Shown: positions 24,743 to 46,675, numbered from the stretch's first letter. The stretch: DNA of 64,000 bases from Chamaecrista fasciculata (GCA_003254925.1 QANZ01029578.1:69723-133722); one strand, 5' to 3'. Numbers and translations are program-made. The notes: generated by a model not told the origin, from the sequence alone.

Positions 24743-26384
24743 CCACACATTTTATTACAATTTAGTGTTGTTTTGTAATTTTCTATTTGGTCCTCAAACT
24801 ATTATTTGTTATTTTTTGTCGTTGAATTTCATAAATAGACCCCATTATTAATGATTGGGGTTTTCTACAAGGCCCGAGTTATCATTTACACATGTTAGAG
24901 ATTGATTAATTGGAACAGTTCGAATTTATGGACCAAATTGTATGTCAAAAAATAATTCCAATATTATTTTCATTTTAGCACATAATCTCATCCACTTGGA
25001 TTTGGATTGACCCCTAACCCTCAATCCAAAATTTTCTCATCCTCACAATTTCCAATATTATATCACACTTCCCAATATCATCTCATCTCAATATTATTTC
25101 AATCAAAACACAACCAAACACCTATCATCTCATCTCATTATCTCCATCCCATCTCATTATTTCCTACCATTTCTACCCCTATACAAATTACAAAAATCCA
25201 TCAACTTATTTCTACCAACCACAATCATTACATACCATTTTATATAATTTCACACCCTATTTAACATCATTATCACTAAAATCACCCAAACACCAATACA
25301 TCATCTCATCTCATCCAATTAAAAAATAATCTCATCCCATCTATTTGGATGAGATTGAATTAAAATTAACTGGCTCCCAAACAGACCCTAAGTAATTAAG
25401 TATGATGACTATATACATGAAAATTCTAGGCGTGGATTAAAAAATTGCCAAGCACATAACTAATCAATCGAGATATTAAATATACAAAATACCATTCAAA
25501 TTTCCTGCCATTTTTTAACAAGCATGTGAAAGAAAGAAAAAAAAAATTAATGAGCGATTTTCTTTGCCATTCTCCTTAATGATCCCAATCAAAGAAAATT
25601 CAATCAAGTAAATTTTTATCTTCCAGATCTGGGCATTCTATCTACACCCAATCCCCTTAAAACAAACAGAACTTCTTCCCATCCAAACTTACGAATCAGA
25701 ATTTATATCCTCAGAATCTACCGTTACTTGCAACAAAGGAAACTGAATCGCAGTTTGCAGATCAAAATCACCACTAGATAATTTTCCCCCTTTCACATTT
25801 GATGCAAAAATAGGACTCAAAGCTGTGAATTATCATGCAAATAATTGCAAAAAAGACCCTAATTCAAGATCCAACACCCCAATTGTGGGCTCTGATACCA
25901 AATGTAGGCATAAAATTGTAAGCGAAAGCAACTTTAATCGAGCTAATTGGAATGTTGGAACATTGAAACTAAAAGCAATATAGAGCGTACCTGATTCATC
26001 CATCCTCATATCAGAACTCCGAGAACTAGGTCTTCCTCTCTATGCCCCTAGCCCTTTTGTTGTGTAGTGGCTCTAATGGGTGGCTCACTTGGAGTTAGGG
26101 TTAGAGAGGGGACCTAGCCTATATGTATATTTGTCTTACTGGGCCCTCCCATCAAGGGCTTTAGTAAAACCCTAAAAGGCCTACATTTAACCACATGCTA
26201 GACTTTTAATATAATGTGTGTTAAAGCCCAACTGATTACTTTATACTTTGGACTTCTCTTATTGGACCATCTATCAACTCATTTATTTTATTAAACCAAA
26301 TAAAATACTTTACACAATTAATGTGAGCCCAATATATAAAATAATTTTTCTAACAAAATGCATATAATAATACATATTATATTG

Positions 26385-26567
26385 GGAAATGGATCCTCTA
26401 GAGTTCCTTTCTCTACATTTCTTGTAGAGTATGAGAGAGAAAGGAAGAGAAAATAAGAGAGAGAAAGAGAAAATATAGTTTTTATATATTTTTATTTCAT
26501 GGAAATCATATTTTTTCACTAACTCCACAAGAAATGCATGGAAAGGAACTCTAGAGGATCCAAACCC
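26385..26567. mobile_element. Short MITE with GGATCC-containing inverted ends
   Basis: The left arm GGATCCTCTAGAGTTCCTTT is the inverse of the right arm (GAAAGGAACTCTAGAGGATCC without its first base). The 9-mer ATTATATTG is repeated at 26376-26384 and 26568-26576. An 8-bp reading is equally possible, so hAT or Mutator type cannot be decided. The centre is GAGAGA-rich. It lies only 20 bases beyond the target site of the large LTR element. Confidence 0.82.
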
Positions 26568-26723
26568 ATTATATTGATACCCTGAGAATGGATGAGCATA
26601 TGGGATAATGGATTAAACCGTAATATACTCTTTCATGGAGTTGTGGCTCATGGCGAGCACTCAGTTGCATGTGATGTCGTGGCTTTTAACTATATTGGTG
26701 GTGCTTAGGGACCAAAAATTTAA

Positions 26724-27078
26724 GGTAAAAGCATTAATTTTGTTCTCAAATTTTACACTAATCATCAATTTTGTCCCTAATCTTTTTTTGTTGTCAATGT
26801 CGTCCTCAATGTTTTATATTTTGGTCAATTTTGTCCTTTGACTAACTTCGTTAAATAAATTTTTTAATATGAGTTAGGATTGTATTTATTTTTCTATCAA
26901 TTTTATATTGCATATCATTAGTTAAGTAAATTATGTCATTAATATTTGACTAAAGTAAGAGCAAAAGATAAGATTAACCAAAATGTGAAACATTGAGGAC
27001 AAATTTGACTGTAAAAAAAGATTGGGGATGAAATTGACAGTTGATGCAAAGTTTGGAGACAAAATTAGTACTTTTATC
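26724..27078. repeat. Inverted-repeat element of the 'aattttgtccc' family
   Basis: The left arm GGTAAAAGCATTAATTTTG faces the right arm CAAAATTAGTACTTTTATC. Internal phrases (ttgtccctaatcttttttt against aaaaaaagattggggatga) are inverted too. It is non-coding. A related half is seen at 58195-58430. Confidence 0.65.
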
Positions 27079-27079
27079 A

Positions 27080-29404
27080 ACATTAAATTAGAGAGAGGAG
27101 AGAGAAAAAAAATTGATAAAATAATAGGATGAGAAATTTTTTTTAATGGAATTGAAGTTTGGATAGAATAGTTTCCAAGGACTAAATGGTGAAACTTCTG
27201 AAAAATATTACAGGCTAAAATAGAACAAATAAAATATTAGAGACCACAACAAAACTTAGGTTAAACAGTAGGGACCAAAATGAAGTTTTGGCCTAAAAAA
27301 GATAAAGACTAAAAAACAAAAGAAGCTAGCCATGATAAATTGTGTAGGTTCTTTTTGAATTTCTATCTGGTATACCACTAGTCAATATCATTATTTTTTT
27401 TGGGAGAAAAATCCATGTGAAGTGTAACATCCTTATCAAATACAGGATGAAACTTATATTTAAACGAGAAATAACATTACACGCCCGAAATTAAAACAAA
27501 AAACATGAGGCTTAGACTCTACAAAGCCATGCAGGGCCCCAACTCTGAATACAAATAAATTAAAACCAAAAATATCATTATCTTTTTGTTACCTACAAGT
27601 AAGAAACTTTATGCAACTTGTCAACCCCATTTTTAATCATGCTTCCACTAGCTAGCTAGGTAGCAAGCATCAGTTGTACAGATCATACACATCGAATTCA
27701 AACTTTATCTTGTTTACTAAACATAATGATTTCCCAAATTTATTTGAAGAAATTCCAATGCCAAATTTTTGTTTTCTTATTTTGGGGGAGGGGGTGGTTA
27801 TTGTTTTCTTATATGCACAATCGAGATGCAATCTTATACATGATAAATTCAGCACAATGATTATTAACACATCAATAGATCTAGTGGTCCAAATGTAAAT
27901 CGATCCTTCAACACTTAAACCAATTATATAAATATATACACATATGAAAACACAAAAGTAGATTCACGGAGTCATACTATGAGTTTCCTTGCTATGAGCT
28001 AGATCAATGGTTGATTGTGAGAGGACCCCTACAATAAATATGTATAAGGATGACTCTCTCTGAATTTCTCCGAAGCTCAAGTTAGAAAGTTAAAAATGAT
28101 TATTTGTAATAGTGTGACCGTTGAGCGTAGAAGATGCATTACCTTTGCTAGGCCTAGGGTTTTGATCTTGATATTTATATATGAGCAAGCGTTGTTTGAT
28201 GTAGTTGGTGCAAGGTACATGTGTGATGGTGATTGGTGTGTAGTTGAGAAATATATCTTGTTGTGTCAGGATTTTGTGGCTGACGTTCTGATTGTAGAAA
28301 CAGTTTTCCGACGACTTTTGATAAGACAAGTATGAGCATTAAATGCAATTTGTCATTCCCTCATTGGGTGAATGATGAATATATGGATCATTGCTAGCTC
28401 TCAATGTTGGCAGAAAGGTACACTGTAATTTGAGGGAGTTGTTCCTTTGAAGTTACTGTAGAGATTGACACATTAAATGCGGTGTTTCTTTACATTAAAT
28501 GCGGTGTATCTTTTGTCCTCGACCACTCGTGGATTGAGAGTGAGTTCTTGTGAGCTAGTCATTTTGGGCAAGTTATCTTTGACGAGTTTATGAGCAATTA
28601 TACCAATATATATATATATATAGATATTTTCCTTGAAATATTTATTTATTATTATTGCAAGGAAACCTTTCCCAAATTCCAAAGTGAGTGAAACCCCCAT
28701 GGCACTCATAAGTGGACAAACAATCAGGTCCATTTGTTGAGGCAACTAACATGTTATGGTGTAGTTGTCACAGTAGTGTCATGCAGATAAGAGGTAGGGG
28801 CCGTAGGGGATAACATATATATTAATATCATTATATGATTTTAGGCTTTCTAATGGATAATTTTTTGAACCTATATATATTAATAAAATGTGTGAGAGAG
28901 TGAGGAATTATTATTCTACTTCCGTTTTGTCAATTTTTTTTTATATTATTTATTTTGTCTATACTTAATATATGATTTTTGGAAATAATAGATCATGAGC
29001 AATAGGTCCAAATATGTCATATACAATAGTTTAGACACCTGAGAAATAATTAAATAATTAATTTTGTCAAGAGAAAATCCCATGAAACTGACATATATAC
29101 CCAATAAAATATTGGATGTAGGCAACAACTATATGGTTTTCTACACACAGGGTGTGTCACAAATTAGGACAAACACAGTTTCGTCCTCTTATTATATCCA
29201 CCTTGTAAGATGGCTTACTTTCCTTCCATGCATGTCTGTGCCATTATTTTGTTGGTGGGTCATAAATTAATGCTGCAAGATTTAGCCTTCTAAAATTGGA
29301 GGCAAAGGCAATCCCATTTTGATTTTGGTTTTGTAAATCTGGTGATAAAAGGCCATCTTGATAGCGACTGTGTCCAAAGTTTGTTCTCTTAACCTGGGAA
29401 ATGT
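27080..29404. other. AT-rich intergenic DNA, no gene seen
   Basis: Overlapping frames of 66-79 residues on both strands at 27670-27898 and 28090-28335 show no family resemblance. A (TA)n run lies at about 28605-28622. I see nothing else that can be named. Confidence 0.5.
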
Positions 29405-30270
29405 AGGTCAAAGGGTAATTTTGATCTTTATCTTTGGTATAAACTACAATTCAGTCCTTTATTTTTTTAGTTTGTTGCAAATTTGGTTCTCCAAGTTATT
29501 CAAAAATTTCACTCATTTGTCCCAATGAGTGAATGTGGTTATATCTCTCTCATTTTTAGTTGAAATGTGACAAGTTTCAAGCTACATGTTACTTTTGACA
29601 TCAAGTTGGAACCCTGAACAAACAGGACAAATTAGGCTTTGAAAGTGGGCCACTAACTCGTCTCACAGTCAAACAAGCAAAGTTGGTCATATATATCTCT
29701 CGTTTCAAATTCGATTATGAGGAGTTTGGAGTTACGGATTCCTCTTGACGAGTCTTTTATCAACCAAGTTGGGACCATCATTAAATGAGGTCAAATAGGG
29801 TTTGAAAATAATTCTCCATAATTTTTCACTTTTTGGTTCTAGAACCATTTTTCGGGCTCAATTTGATCTTATTTGCTAACAGTCCCAATTGGACTAAAAA
29901 ATACTCTTCAAGAGTAACCCGTAACTTCAAACTTGTCGCTGTCGGACTTGAAATGAAAGAAATATGACCAACTTATCCATTTGACTGTGAAATGGCGAAC
30001 CCACTTTGAGAGCCCAATTTGACCTCTATTTGCTGACACTCCAACTAAAAGAACTCGTAAAAAGCAACATATATGTAGCTCAAGACTCGTAACATTTGAA
30101 TTTAAAACCAGATAGATATGATCACTTTTAGTTATTAGGACCAAAGATCTAGTGAGGCTTTTGAAAAACTTTGAGAACCAAAATTACAACAAAACAAAAA
30201 GATAAAGCGTTGGATTATATAACATGCATACATCAAGGATAAGAGACCAAAATTGTACTTAGATTGAAAA
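29405..30270. repeat. Large worn inverted-repeat element
   Basis: The left arm has AGGTCAAAGGGTAATTTTGA, then CAAATTTGGTTCTCCAAG. The right arm carries the inverse words (agaaccaaaattacaac, agagaccaaaattgtactt). The arms also share inverted 'gagctaca...gttacgag' stretches. It is non-coding, and its edges are approximate. Confidence 0.55.
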
Positions 30271-30610
30271 TGTATTATCCAGCGTACTTTCATTGTTATA
30301 GTCAATTACACTCATGATAATATTGCATTTACTTATTGCATTTCCAGTCTATAAAGGAAAATGTATACTACAATCAAATGTGTGGATCAATTGGTTGAGG
30401 ATTAATCTTAAATTAATCCAGACTTGAGAATGTGCAGTTGTGTCAAATACATGGTGGAAAAGATTTATTGTCTTTATGTTTTTACCTAAGAATGTGAATT
30501 TTGAGAAGTAAATTCACTAAAAGAACCGAAATCTTAATTGTTCAACAACTCGACAACGAAAATATTGGATCCACAATTTTTTTAGTTACTCATCTCATTA
30601 TATTCTTTAT

Positions 30611-32044
30611 AGGTTAAAGGGTTATTTTGGTACTAAATGAATGTCTTAATGTTTATTTTAGAGTCCGTTTAGATAGGATCAAAAGTAGCTTACAATTTGA
30701 TCAGCTTATGAGCAAGTATGAAAAATCATATTATATTGAGAATTTTGTTTGGATAGAATTTGTAAAAGTATATTTTTAGGTGTGAAATTATTTAAATATG
30801 TATGTAATGATCGTGGGTGATAAAGAAATTTACTTTTTGACTTTTAAGAGTTGTTAAATAATTTGAATTGTTTGAATCAGATTATTGAAAAGTTGATTAT
30901 TAATGATTGAGATTTTTGCATTGGGAATTGCAATAAGCTGAATTTTTTAGGAGCTCCTATTTGGAGCTTTTTCTAGATTATTTGGATAGCTTATTTCAGT
31001 TGATAAATATACATACTATAATTAAAATTATCAAATATTGCCTAAATAATTTTCCACGATAACACTTACTTTTTTATCCTTCATTATTATTGACTGAACG
31101 AAATGACCGGTAAAAAAAATACCAGTCGTTTGGTTCATGTGATATTGAAATCATGAACGATTTGGTCTCTGTGTTAAAATAACAGTCATTGTCTATCTGC
31201 TTCTCTCTCTATATTACAATTATAATTATTTAATTTTTTCAAAATAAATTTTAGACAAAAAAAATGACTTTTAAGCCATTTAATTTTTACCGAGTTAATA
31301 CATCAGTCTCTAGAAAATAAAAGTTAAAATCATATCGATTTATTCCAAAATAGTGATGAGTCGTTATTTAAAATCAAATTTTTAAATATGTTGGTTGAAT
31401 TTATTTTTTCAATTTATATAGTTAAATTTTTTATAAAAAAGAGGGATAGAAATTATTTTTAATAATAAAAATATAATATTAATTAATATTTAAATAAAAA
31501 ATAAATTTTTATTTTTATTTTATTAAATATTAAAAATAATTAAAAGTAAAAAATTAATTATAATAGTTTAGATTATTGTACCTTATAATCAGCTTATTCA
31601 ATAATCTAAAACAAACGAGATTATTCAGTTTTTTTAGAATAATCAGCTCGAGCAGCTTATGATCTAAAACAAACAGCGCCTTAGTTCTTTATGTTTCAAA
31701 TGTTCAAATTGGTCATAAATGTTGACAAAATATTTCATTTAGTCTCAAACTATTGAATATAGTCATACTTTTCTCGTTTTAAATTCGAACGTGACTAGTT
31801 CAGAGCTATATATTGTTCTCATAGTGTAATTTCTCTATCCAGTGGGAGTCGTCAGTAAACGAGTTACTCTTAACAAGTTCTTTAAACTTGAAATTAGAGT
31901 GAGAAAAATATGATTAAATTCAATAGTTTGGGACCAAAATGAAATATTTTGCCAACATTTATGATCAATTTGAACATTTGGAAACATAAAGAATTAAAAT
32001 GAATATTAGGACATACATTTAGGATTAAAATGACCCTTTGACCT
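30611..32044. mobile_element. Inverted-repeat element split by a Tourist-like insertion
   Basis: The left end AGGTTAAAGGGTTATTTTGG and the right end (inverse AGGTCAAAGGGTCATTTTAA) match. The arms continue for about 80 bases once the insert at 30661-31680 is removed. With the insert removed, the join (tttattttagttctttatg) agrees with the uninterrupted relative at 47628-48151. Flanks ttctttat and ttccttat may be a worn duplication. Confidence 0.8.
30661..31680. mobile_element. Tourist-like element nested in an inverted-repeat element
   Basis: TTA is duplicated at 30658-30660 and 31681-31683. The left end is GAGTCCGTTTAGATAGGATC; the right end, inverted, is GGCGCTGTTTGTTTTAGATC, a worn inverted pair resembling PIF/Harbinger Tourist ends. 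Sub-terminal 'cagcttat' words are also inverted. At 1020 bp it is long for a MITE, but no transposase similarity was seen. Confidence 0.8.
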
Positions 32045-32060
32045 TCCTTATATATATAAT

Positions 32061-33116
32061 AGGGTAAAATGCACTTTGGTACCCTGTGGTTAGGACTGAA
32101 TCCACTTTGATACCCTGAAAGACAAAATTTGACACTTTGGTACCCTATGGTTATTTTCCGTCAAGATTTAACAAAAAGTGCTGACATGACTCAATCTTAG
32201 CTGTTGATTTTTACTACATCTTATCCGTTAGTTTCTATTGTAGCTTAAATCATATTTCACTCTTCAACAAGATTTCTTTTGTGCGTTTAGGTCCTCTCCC
32301 ATTGGTAAAACGAATCAAAACACAACAAACTAAAAGAATTGATGGAGTATTCTACAATTTCATTCCAAAAACTTGAGAGTTATTAAAAAAGAAATTGCAG
32401 AATGATCGTTAGAGTTTATTAAATTATTTAGTGAAACTAAATTTTAATTATTTAATTTGTAAATTAATTAATGGGAATATTCTTCAAATTATTCAAGTTT
32501 ACTTTCAAAATTTCATTTAAGTAGTTGTATTTGAATATGAGTAGGACTAAATTGAATTTATTTTCCAAATTTTGGACTGATATGTAATTATCTCCTTTCT
32601 TATATTTTCCAAAATTACATTTTGACCCTAAAGAGTTTTTGAAATTTTTATTTTAGTCCTCAAATATCATGATCTAGGGACTTTTTTTGTAAATTTTGAA
32701 ACTATTTGGGTGCATTCTATAATTTTTGCAAAAAATTTGTAAAGGTTATCTTCTCACCATCGAACCACAGTTTTAGGACTAAACTGCATTTATTTTCCAG
32801 ATTTATGACTAATATGTAATTTTATTCTTTTTCTAATATTTTTCATAATTATATTTTGATCCCAAAATTTTGTTATAATTTTCATTTTGATCCTCAAATA
32901 TTATGATCTAGGGACACTTTTGAAACTATTTGGGGCCATTTTGTAATTTTTGCAAAAGTGCTAACAATTTTCCGTTAAATCTTAACGAAAAATAACCACA
33001 GGGTATCAAAGTGCTAATGACGCAATTCTCAGGGTACCAAAGTGTCAAATTTTGTCTTTAAAGGTATCAAAGTGGATTCGATCCTAACCACAGGGTACCA
33101 AAATGCATTTTACCCT
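32061..33116. mobile_element. Inverted-repeat element (Mutator-type MITE) with internal duplication
   Basis: The left arm AGGGTAAAATGCACTTTGG and right arm CCAAAATGCATTTTACCCT extend as an inverted pair for about 100 bases (gtaccctgtggttagga, aatccactttgataccc). Flanks show ATATAAT on both sides, possibly a 7-9 bp duplication. Inside, about 32545-32745 is repeated at about 32773-32960 (tcctcaaatatcatgatcta against tcctcaaatattatgatcta). It is non-coding. Confidence 0.8.
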
Positions 33117-34746
33117 ATATAATGTTTAAGTATGTATTTTAACAATTCGGTCTGTTGATGAAACTTAAAAGTATGCCTATAATCCCAGTAATAATCTTAC
33201 AGTTAAGTAAAACATATATTTAAAAACAAATTGTTCGTTATTTTAATTTTGTTAAAATTTAGTGATAAATTATTACATAATAACTAAATAGTTATTGAAT
33301 ACTGAAGGATATCAGGATCCCAAACCAAGACACGATTTGAGGACTCAAACAAAATAAATTAGTCGTGTTTGTTAAAAATTATGCTCCACCCCTTGCGATT
33401 ATATGACCCGTACGTCGGGCATACTTAAGGAATTAGGAATTAGTCCACCAGGATCTTCTCCCAAGGAATCCACAAGAGTATAGAAAATCCACACACTTTT
33501 TTGTTAGTGAGTTTGCGCTTAATGCATACTCTTGTCTTTCTCACTCAGGTCGAAGTTACAAAGATTTAGAAATTAACCGAACATCCCATTTTCTAATAAG
33601 GGTTGTCCAACCCAACTTAACTTCATTCCTTTGTCACCCTTGATTTAGATTTGAAGATCTAATTGATGGGTGGAATACCCAGAGCCATCTCATATCTAAG
33701 TACGAATATCCACTTAAGTTTGAGTCAAGACAACCTATGCATTAAAGTAGTGCATATAATGAAAGTGAAATTATGAAATGACAAGACTCCCTACCAGGAT
33801 GATCAAAGTATACTTTTATCCAAGCATAAAAAGATACCCATATCTATTTCTTTCTTTCTTTTTTTTGATACAAAGCAACACCTAAAGCTAGAAAACATAA
33901 AAGTTCAAATTGAAAATAACACTAGAGCCATGCGGATAAGGAATTAAATAATGCATATTTTTGCTCATGGTTGCCAGGTTCATGTACAAGTGAGCCACCA
34001 AAGAACAAATATCCCTACAAATAATTTCTTTCCTTGTGTGAGCATGGTTCGGGCGTAGAGAAATATAATATTTTTAAACTTTAAATGTTCAGAAATATAA
34101 TAATATAAAGATATATAACATATTAAATATTTTTATGCATATAATTGAAGTAATATAATATTATATATTTATTTTTTGTAGATATAATTGCAACAAATTG
34201 ATGAAATATATTTTATATTAATACTAAAGTCTTGTATGAGAATTTCAATATTAATAGTTTAAAAATAGGAATTAATTTTAACACTCGCTCATATATAAAT
34301 CCGTAAGTGGAGAATACAACACGCCACTCATGATTATTCCTAGTCTCTACTTTGAAGCTTAGTCAAACCCTACATGGTAAGTTGGCCAAAAAAAACAAAA
34401 AAAAAACCCTACATGGTAATATACATATTTGTTTTTATAAGGAGGAAACTAGTGGGGAGAAAATGATATTTGGGCAGGTTTGATTCCTTTCCCTAAAAAT
34501 AGTTTCCCTCCATGCAACGTTTGTGAAATCAACCCCATTAAGAGAAAGAAATAATATTATTGAACTCCTAAAAAAAATTGTATGAACCATATTCAATACA
34601 AAATTAAAACTACATGATGACAAGATGGACTAAGAATGATTCTCCAAATTGTCTTCTCTTTAAAGTATGTAATCAACGTGAACGGCTGTGAGAAGCAACA
34701 TTACTTGTGCGGATGAGGTACTTGTGGGTACATAAATATATATATA
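33117..34746. other. Intergenic DNA, no gene seen
   Basis: The stretch 33300-33850 has less AT and reads like worn transposon sequence, but I cannot assign a family. The rest is AT-rich with no plausible coding. Confidence 0.45.
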
Positions 34747-35261
34747 GGCCAAAACCTCAAATTGGTCCCTTATATATGGGGTTAATTTCAAATTAGTCTC
34801 TCATGTTTCATTTCTTTCAAATTGGTCAAACACATTTCTATATTTCTCAAATTAGTCTCAAACATACTTTTGGAGACATAATTTAACCTCATTTGATAAC
34901 GATCTCAATTGGACAAAGAAAAAAATCTTTAAGAGTTAACACATAAATTTGAACTTGTCGTATTCAAACTTGAAATGAGAGAGATATATAACAAACTTTA
35001 CTTGTTTGACCAGGAAACGAATTACCCACTTTTGAGAACTTAATTTGATATTGTTTGACCTCAAATATTTATCAAAAGAAATCCGTAACTCTAAATTCAT
35101 AACATTTGAACTTGAATCGAGAGAGAAATGATCACATTCAATCCTTTTGAGACCAATTTGAAAAATTATAAAAATATATCAGACCCATCTGAAACAAATG
35201 AAACATAAGGGATCAATTTGAAATCCACTCCATACATAAGGGACCTTTTGAAATTTTTGGC
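34747..35261. repeat. Inverted-repeat element related to 13742-14190
   Basis: The left arm GGCCAAAACCTCAAATTGGT faces the right arm CCTTTTGAAATTTTTGGC, and the next words (cccttatatatggggt against ctccatacataaggg) are inverted as well. The flanks are (TA)n, so a target duplication cannot be judged. A (TA)n run follows at about 35270-35296. Confidence 0.65.
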
Positions 35262-35265
35262 TATA

Positions 35266-35296
<31 letters not shown>

Positions 35297-35645
35297 GACA
35301 CTCTCATGAATTTGACTGTCATGCTTGGAGAATCTCTTGGTCTGATCATACACTCAGTCCCCAAATAAGACGGTCGGAACGATGTATTTGGCTTTTTTAA
35401 TTTTATGGAAGGCTGATCAAGAATCACTAAAAAGTGTAGTTGCTTTTTTCAACTTGGGAAGTATATGTTTATGCTATTTTGATGCGTTCACCGTAATTCT
35501 AGAGGCCTACACACACCACAAAACAAAAATACTAGGAAAACTGTCTGCCTCAGACCACTTTCAGGACAAGTGCTTTTAGCCTTTTAAAATATCTACAGTC
35601 ATCAAAATATTGTCCCTCGCTATTCACAATGATATATATATATAC

Positions 35646-35664
35646 GTGTGTGTGTGTGTGTGTG
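35646..35664. repeat. (GT)n microsatellite
   Basis: About nine GT units follow a short (TA)n run. Confidence 0.9.
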
Positions 35665-36008
35665 TCAAGATCAAGATATAAGAGGCAGAATCACAAGAAA
35701 GAACCTATTTCAAAACTGCAGAAAATTCATTATTATGTATGGTCTTACAGGACTACAAATATGCAAAATTTAAGTTCATTTTATGATGTAACTACAGTTT
35801 CCCCCATTCTAGGTATGGACAAAACTTCTGAAAACATCAGCTCCTTCTGCTGAGAACCAACCTTATTATCGTTATTACCGTGGGATATGATGTTTAATCT
35901 TTTGACACTTGCTCCAAATTGCTTGAGCCGATCCTGAAACCGAAACACGGAACTGGACCTTTGGTCATGGAATAGTATGATACATAACTCGTGTACGAAC
36001 TCGGTACA

Positions 36009-45216
<9,208 letters not shown>

Positions 45217-45518
45217 TGATAGAAGGAAGCTTTTGCAAAATCCTCCTATTTTGTGTGTGTATGTAGTGAGAAGAGAGTATAAAGCTAGTGGTTTCTATTT
45301 TTTGTGTGTGTTGTGCAAATCTCATAGCTGCCACATGTACTTTGTGTGACACTTATCGTTCGAGTTCAGCAAAAGGCATGTGAATTTTTTTTTCATTGCT
45401 TTCCAACCCTTTAATTAGAAACGGTTAGGATAGGATCCCTTGTATTTAGGATACCTATGCACGAGTCAAAGTGCAACTATTTGAGATATTTTACGAAACC
45501 AAATAGTTAAATAATAAT
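45217..45518 (-). promoter_or_regulatory. Upstream region of the phosphoglucomutase gene
   Basis: By position it must hold the 5' leader and promoter. No clear TATA box was identified. An inverted-repeat element begins at 45519, about 300 bases from the start codon, so the proximal promoter is short or includes the element. Confidence 0.4.
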
Positions 45519-46053
45519 GGGTAAATTACATTTTGATAACTCGGTACTCTGAGGTATGCACCAATTTCATTTTGGTATATTGTTCTTTCAAAAGTGATAT
45601 TTTGGTATCATGTTCTATTTGTCGTTAGTACTTTGATACCCAAAACTTTGTTTTTCTATTACCTCTTGATGAAAACAAAAAACACCTACAGGTCATGTGC
45701 ATGGTCAAAAATACAAAATCTTACCATCTTAAACTCAGATTTTACAATTCAGCTTCCAAGAAATACGGTTTAGCCTCCAAAAAACACGATTCAGTATGTA
45801 CTTGAAGGCAGAGAATTTCATGTTTTTTTAGGCTGAATCGTAAAATATGAGTTTATGTGAGTGAATTTCATGTTTTATATCATGCATATGACCTGCACGT
45901 GCTTTTTCCTGTCAAAAGGTAACGAAAAAAGAGTTTTGGATACCAAAATGCTAACGACGAATAGAATAAGGTATTAAAATATCACTTTTGAAATAACAGA
46001 GTACTAAAGTGAAACCAATCTAAAACTCAAGGGTACCAAAATGTAATTTACAC
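45519..46053. repeat. Inverted-repeat element in the phosphoglucomutase upstream region
   Basis: The left arm GGGTAAATTACATTTTGATA and right arm (inverse GTGTAAATTACATTTTGGTA) are followed by inverted 'gatattttggta' and 'ctaacgac' words. It is non-coding. The flanks are AT-rich, with no clear duplication. Confidence 0.7.
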
Positions 46054-46064
46054 TACATAATTCT

Positions 46065-46330
46065 GAGTAAACTAATATTTTAGTTCTGAAAGATCATCGA
46101 ACAGACAATTCAATCCCTAAAAGATTGAAATGCATAGTTTAGTTAATGAAAGATCAAAATGTTATATTAATCAGTCCTTTTAATAAACTAAATGGTATAT
46201 CATTTTAATTTTCCAGGGATTAAATAGTGTACTATTTTGATTTTTCAGGGACTAAATGTGTATTTTAATCTTTTCAGGGACCAAGTTGTCAGCTCGTTGA
46301 TCTTTTAGGGATCAAATTGTTAGTTTACTC
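46065..46330. repeat. Inverted-repeat element abutting the previous one
   Basis: The left end GAGTAAACTAATATTTTAG and right end (inverse GAGTAAACTAACAATTTGA) are inverted, with 'gaaagatcatcga' facing 'tcgttgatcttt' inside. Only 11 bases separate it from the element on its left. A truncated relative ends at the N at 52157. Confidence 0.7.
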
Positions 46331-46442
46331 TAATATTAAATACAAATTTATTTTTACTTATCAAAAAAAATACAAATTTATTTTTAATATATATTTTTAA
46401 ATTTTATTAAATTAAAAATGAAAAAGAATATCAAATCAAATG

Positions 46443-46675
46443 TGTTGTAAATGTAATGGTTACAATTGTCCAGTAAGAATAATGTACCATGTTTAATGCT
46501 TTGTAAGTCCTAGTTGGAGAGGTTACCTTTGTATCCCTATAAATAGAGAATGTATGCATGATACACCCTAAAAAATTGATCAATCATATCATATTTCTCA
46601 TATTGTCATCGTCATCTTTTTTTTTTCTTCTGCTTTCTACTCTTTTACACATTGTTTTATAAGAAGCTATCAACA
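46443..46675 (+). mobile_element. Probable solo LTR with its own TATA box
   Basis: The 233-bp segment starts TGTTG and ends CAACA, and carries TATAAATAGAG at about 46538 with a T-rich leader after it, as in short Copia-type LTRs. No matching target duplication was seen, so the limits are tentative and an old or truncated copy is likely. Confidence 0.45.

Larger units (their letters stand above)
17501..26355 (-). mobile_element. Large LTR retrotransposon without recognisable coding (LARD-like), minus orientation
   Basis: Two direct LTRs, 17501-17955 (455 bp) and 25903-26355 (453 bp), start TGTAG and end TAACA. The 5-bp target duplication AAATG is at 17496-17500 and 26356-26360. On the minus strand, TGGTATCAGAGC (initiator tRNA-Met primer-binding site, plus 25889-25900) lies two bases inside the 5' LTR, and AAGTGGGAGAA is the polypurine tract at the other end. 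No gag-pol similarity was seen in the roughly 7.9 kb interior, which holds a diverged internal duplication and several younger insertions. LTRs differ by roughly 3 percent by eye, so it probably inserted one to two million years ago under usual plant rates. It may be a LARD mobilised by a related autonomous element, or an element whose coding part has been lost. Confidence 0.9.

Noticed and set aside
24968-25385. A Tourist-like element ending in ctcccaaacagaccctaa
   Set aside because: The right end looks right, but I could not find its inverted partner on the left, so it was not listed as an element.
28090-28335. Two 79-residue frames on opposite strands
   Set aside because: No family resemblance, no splice context and full mutual overlap.
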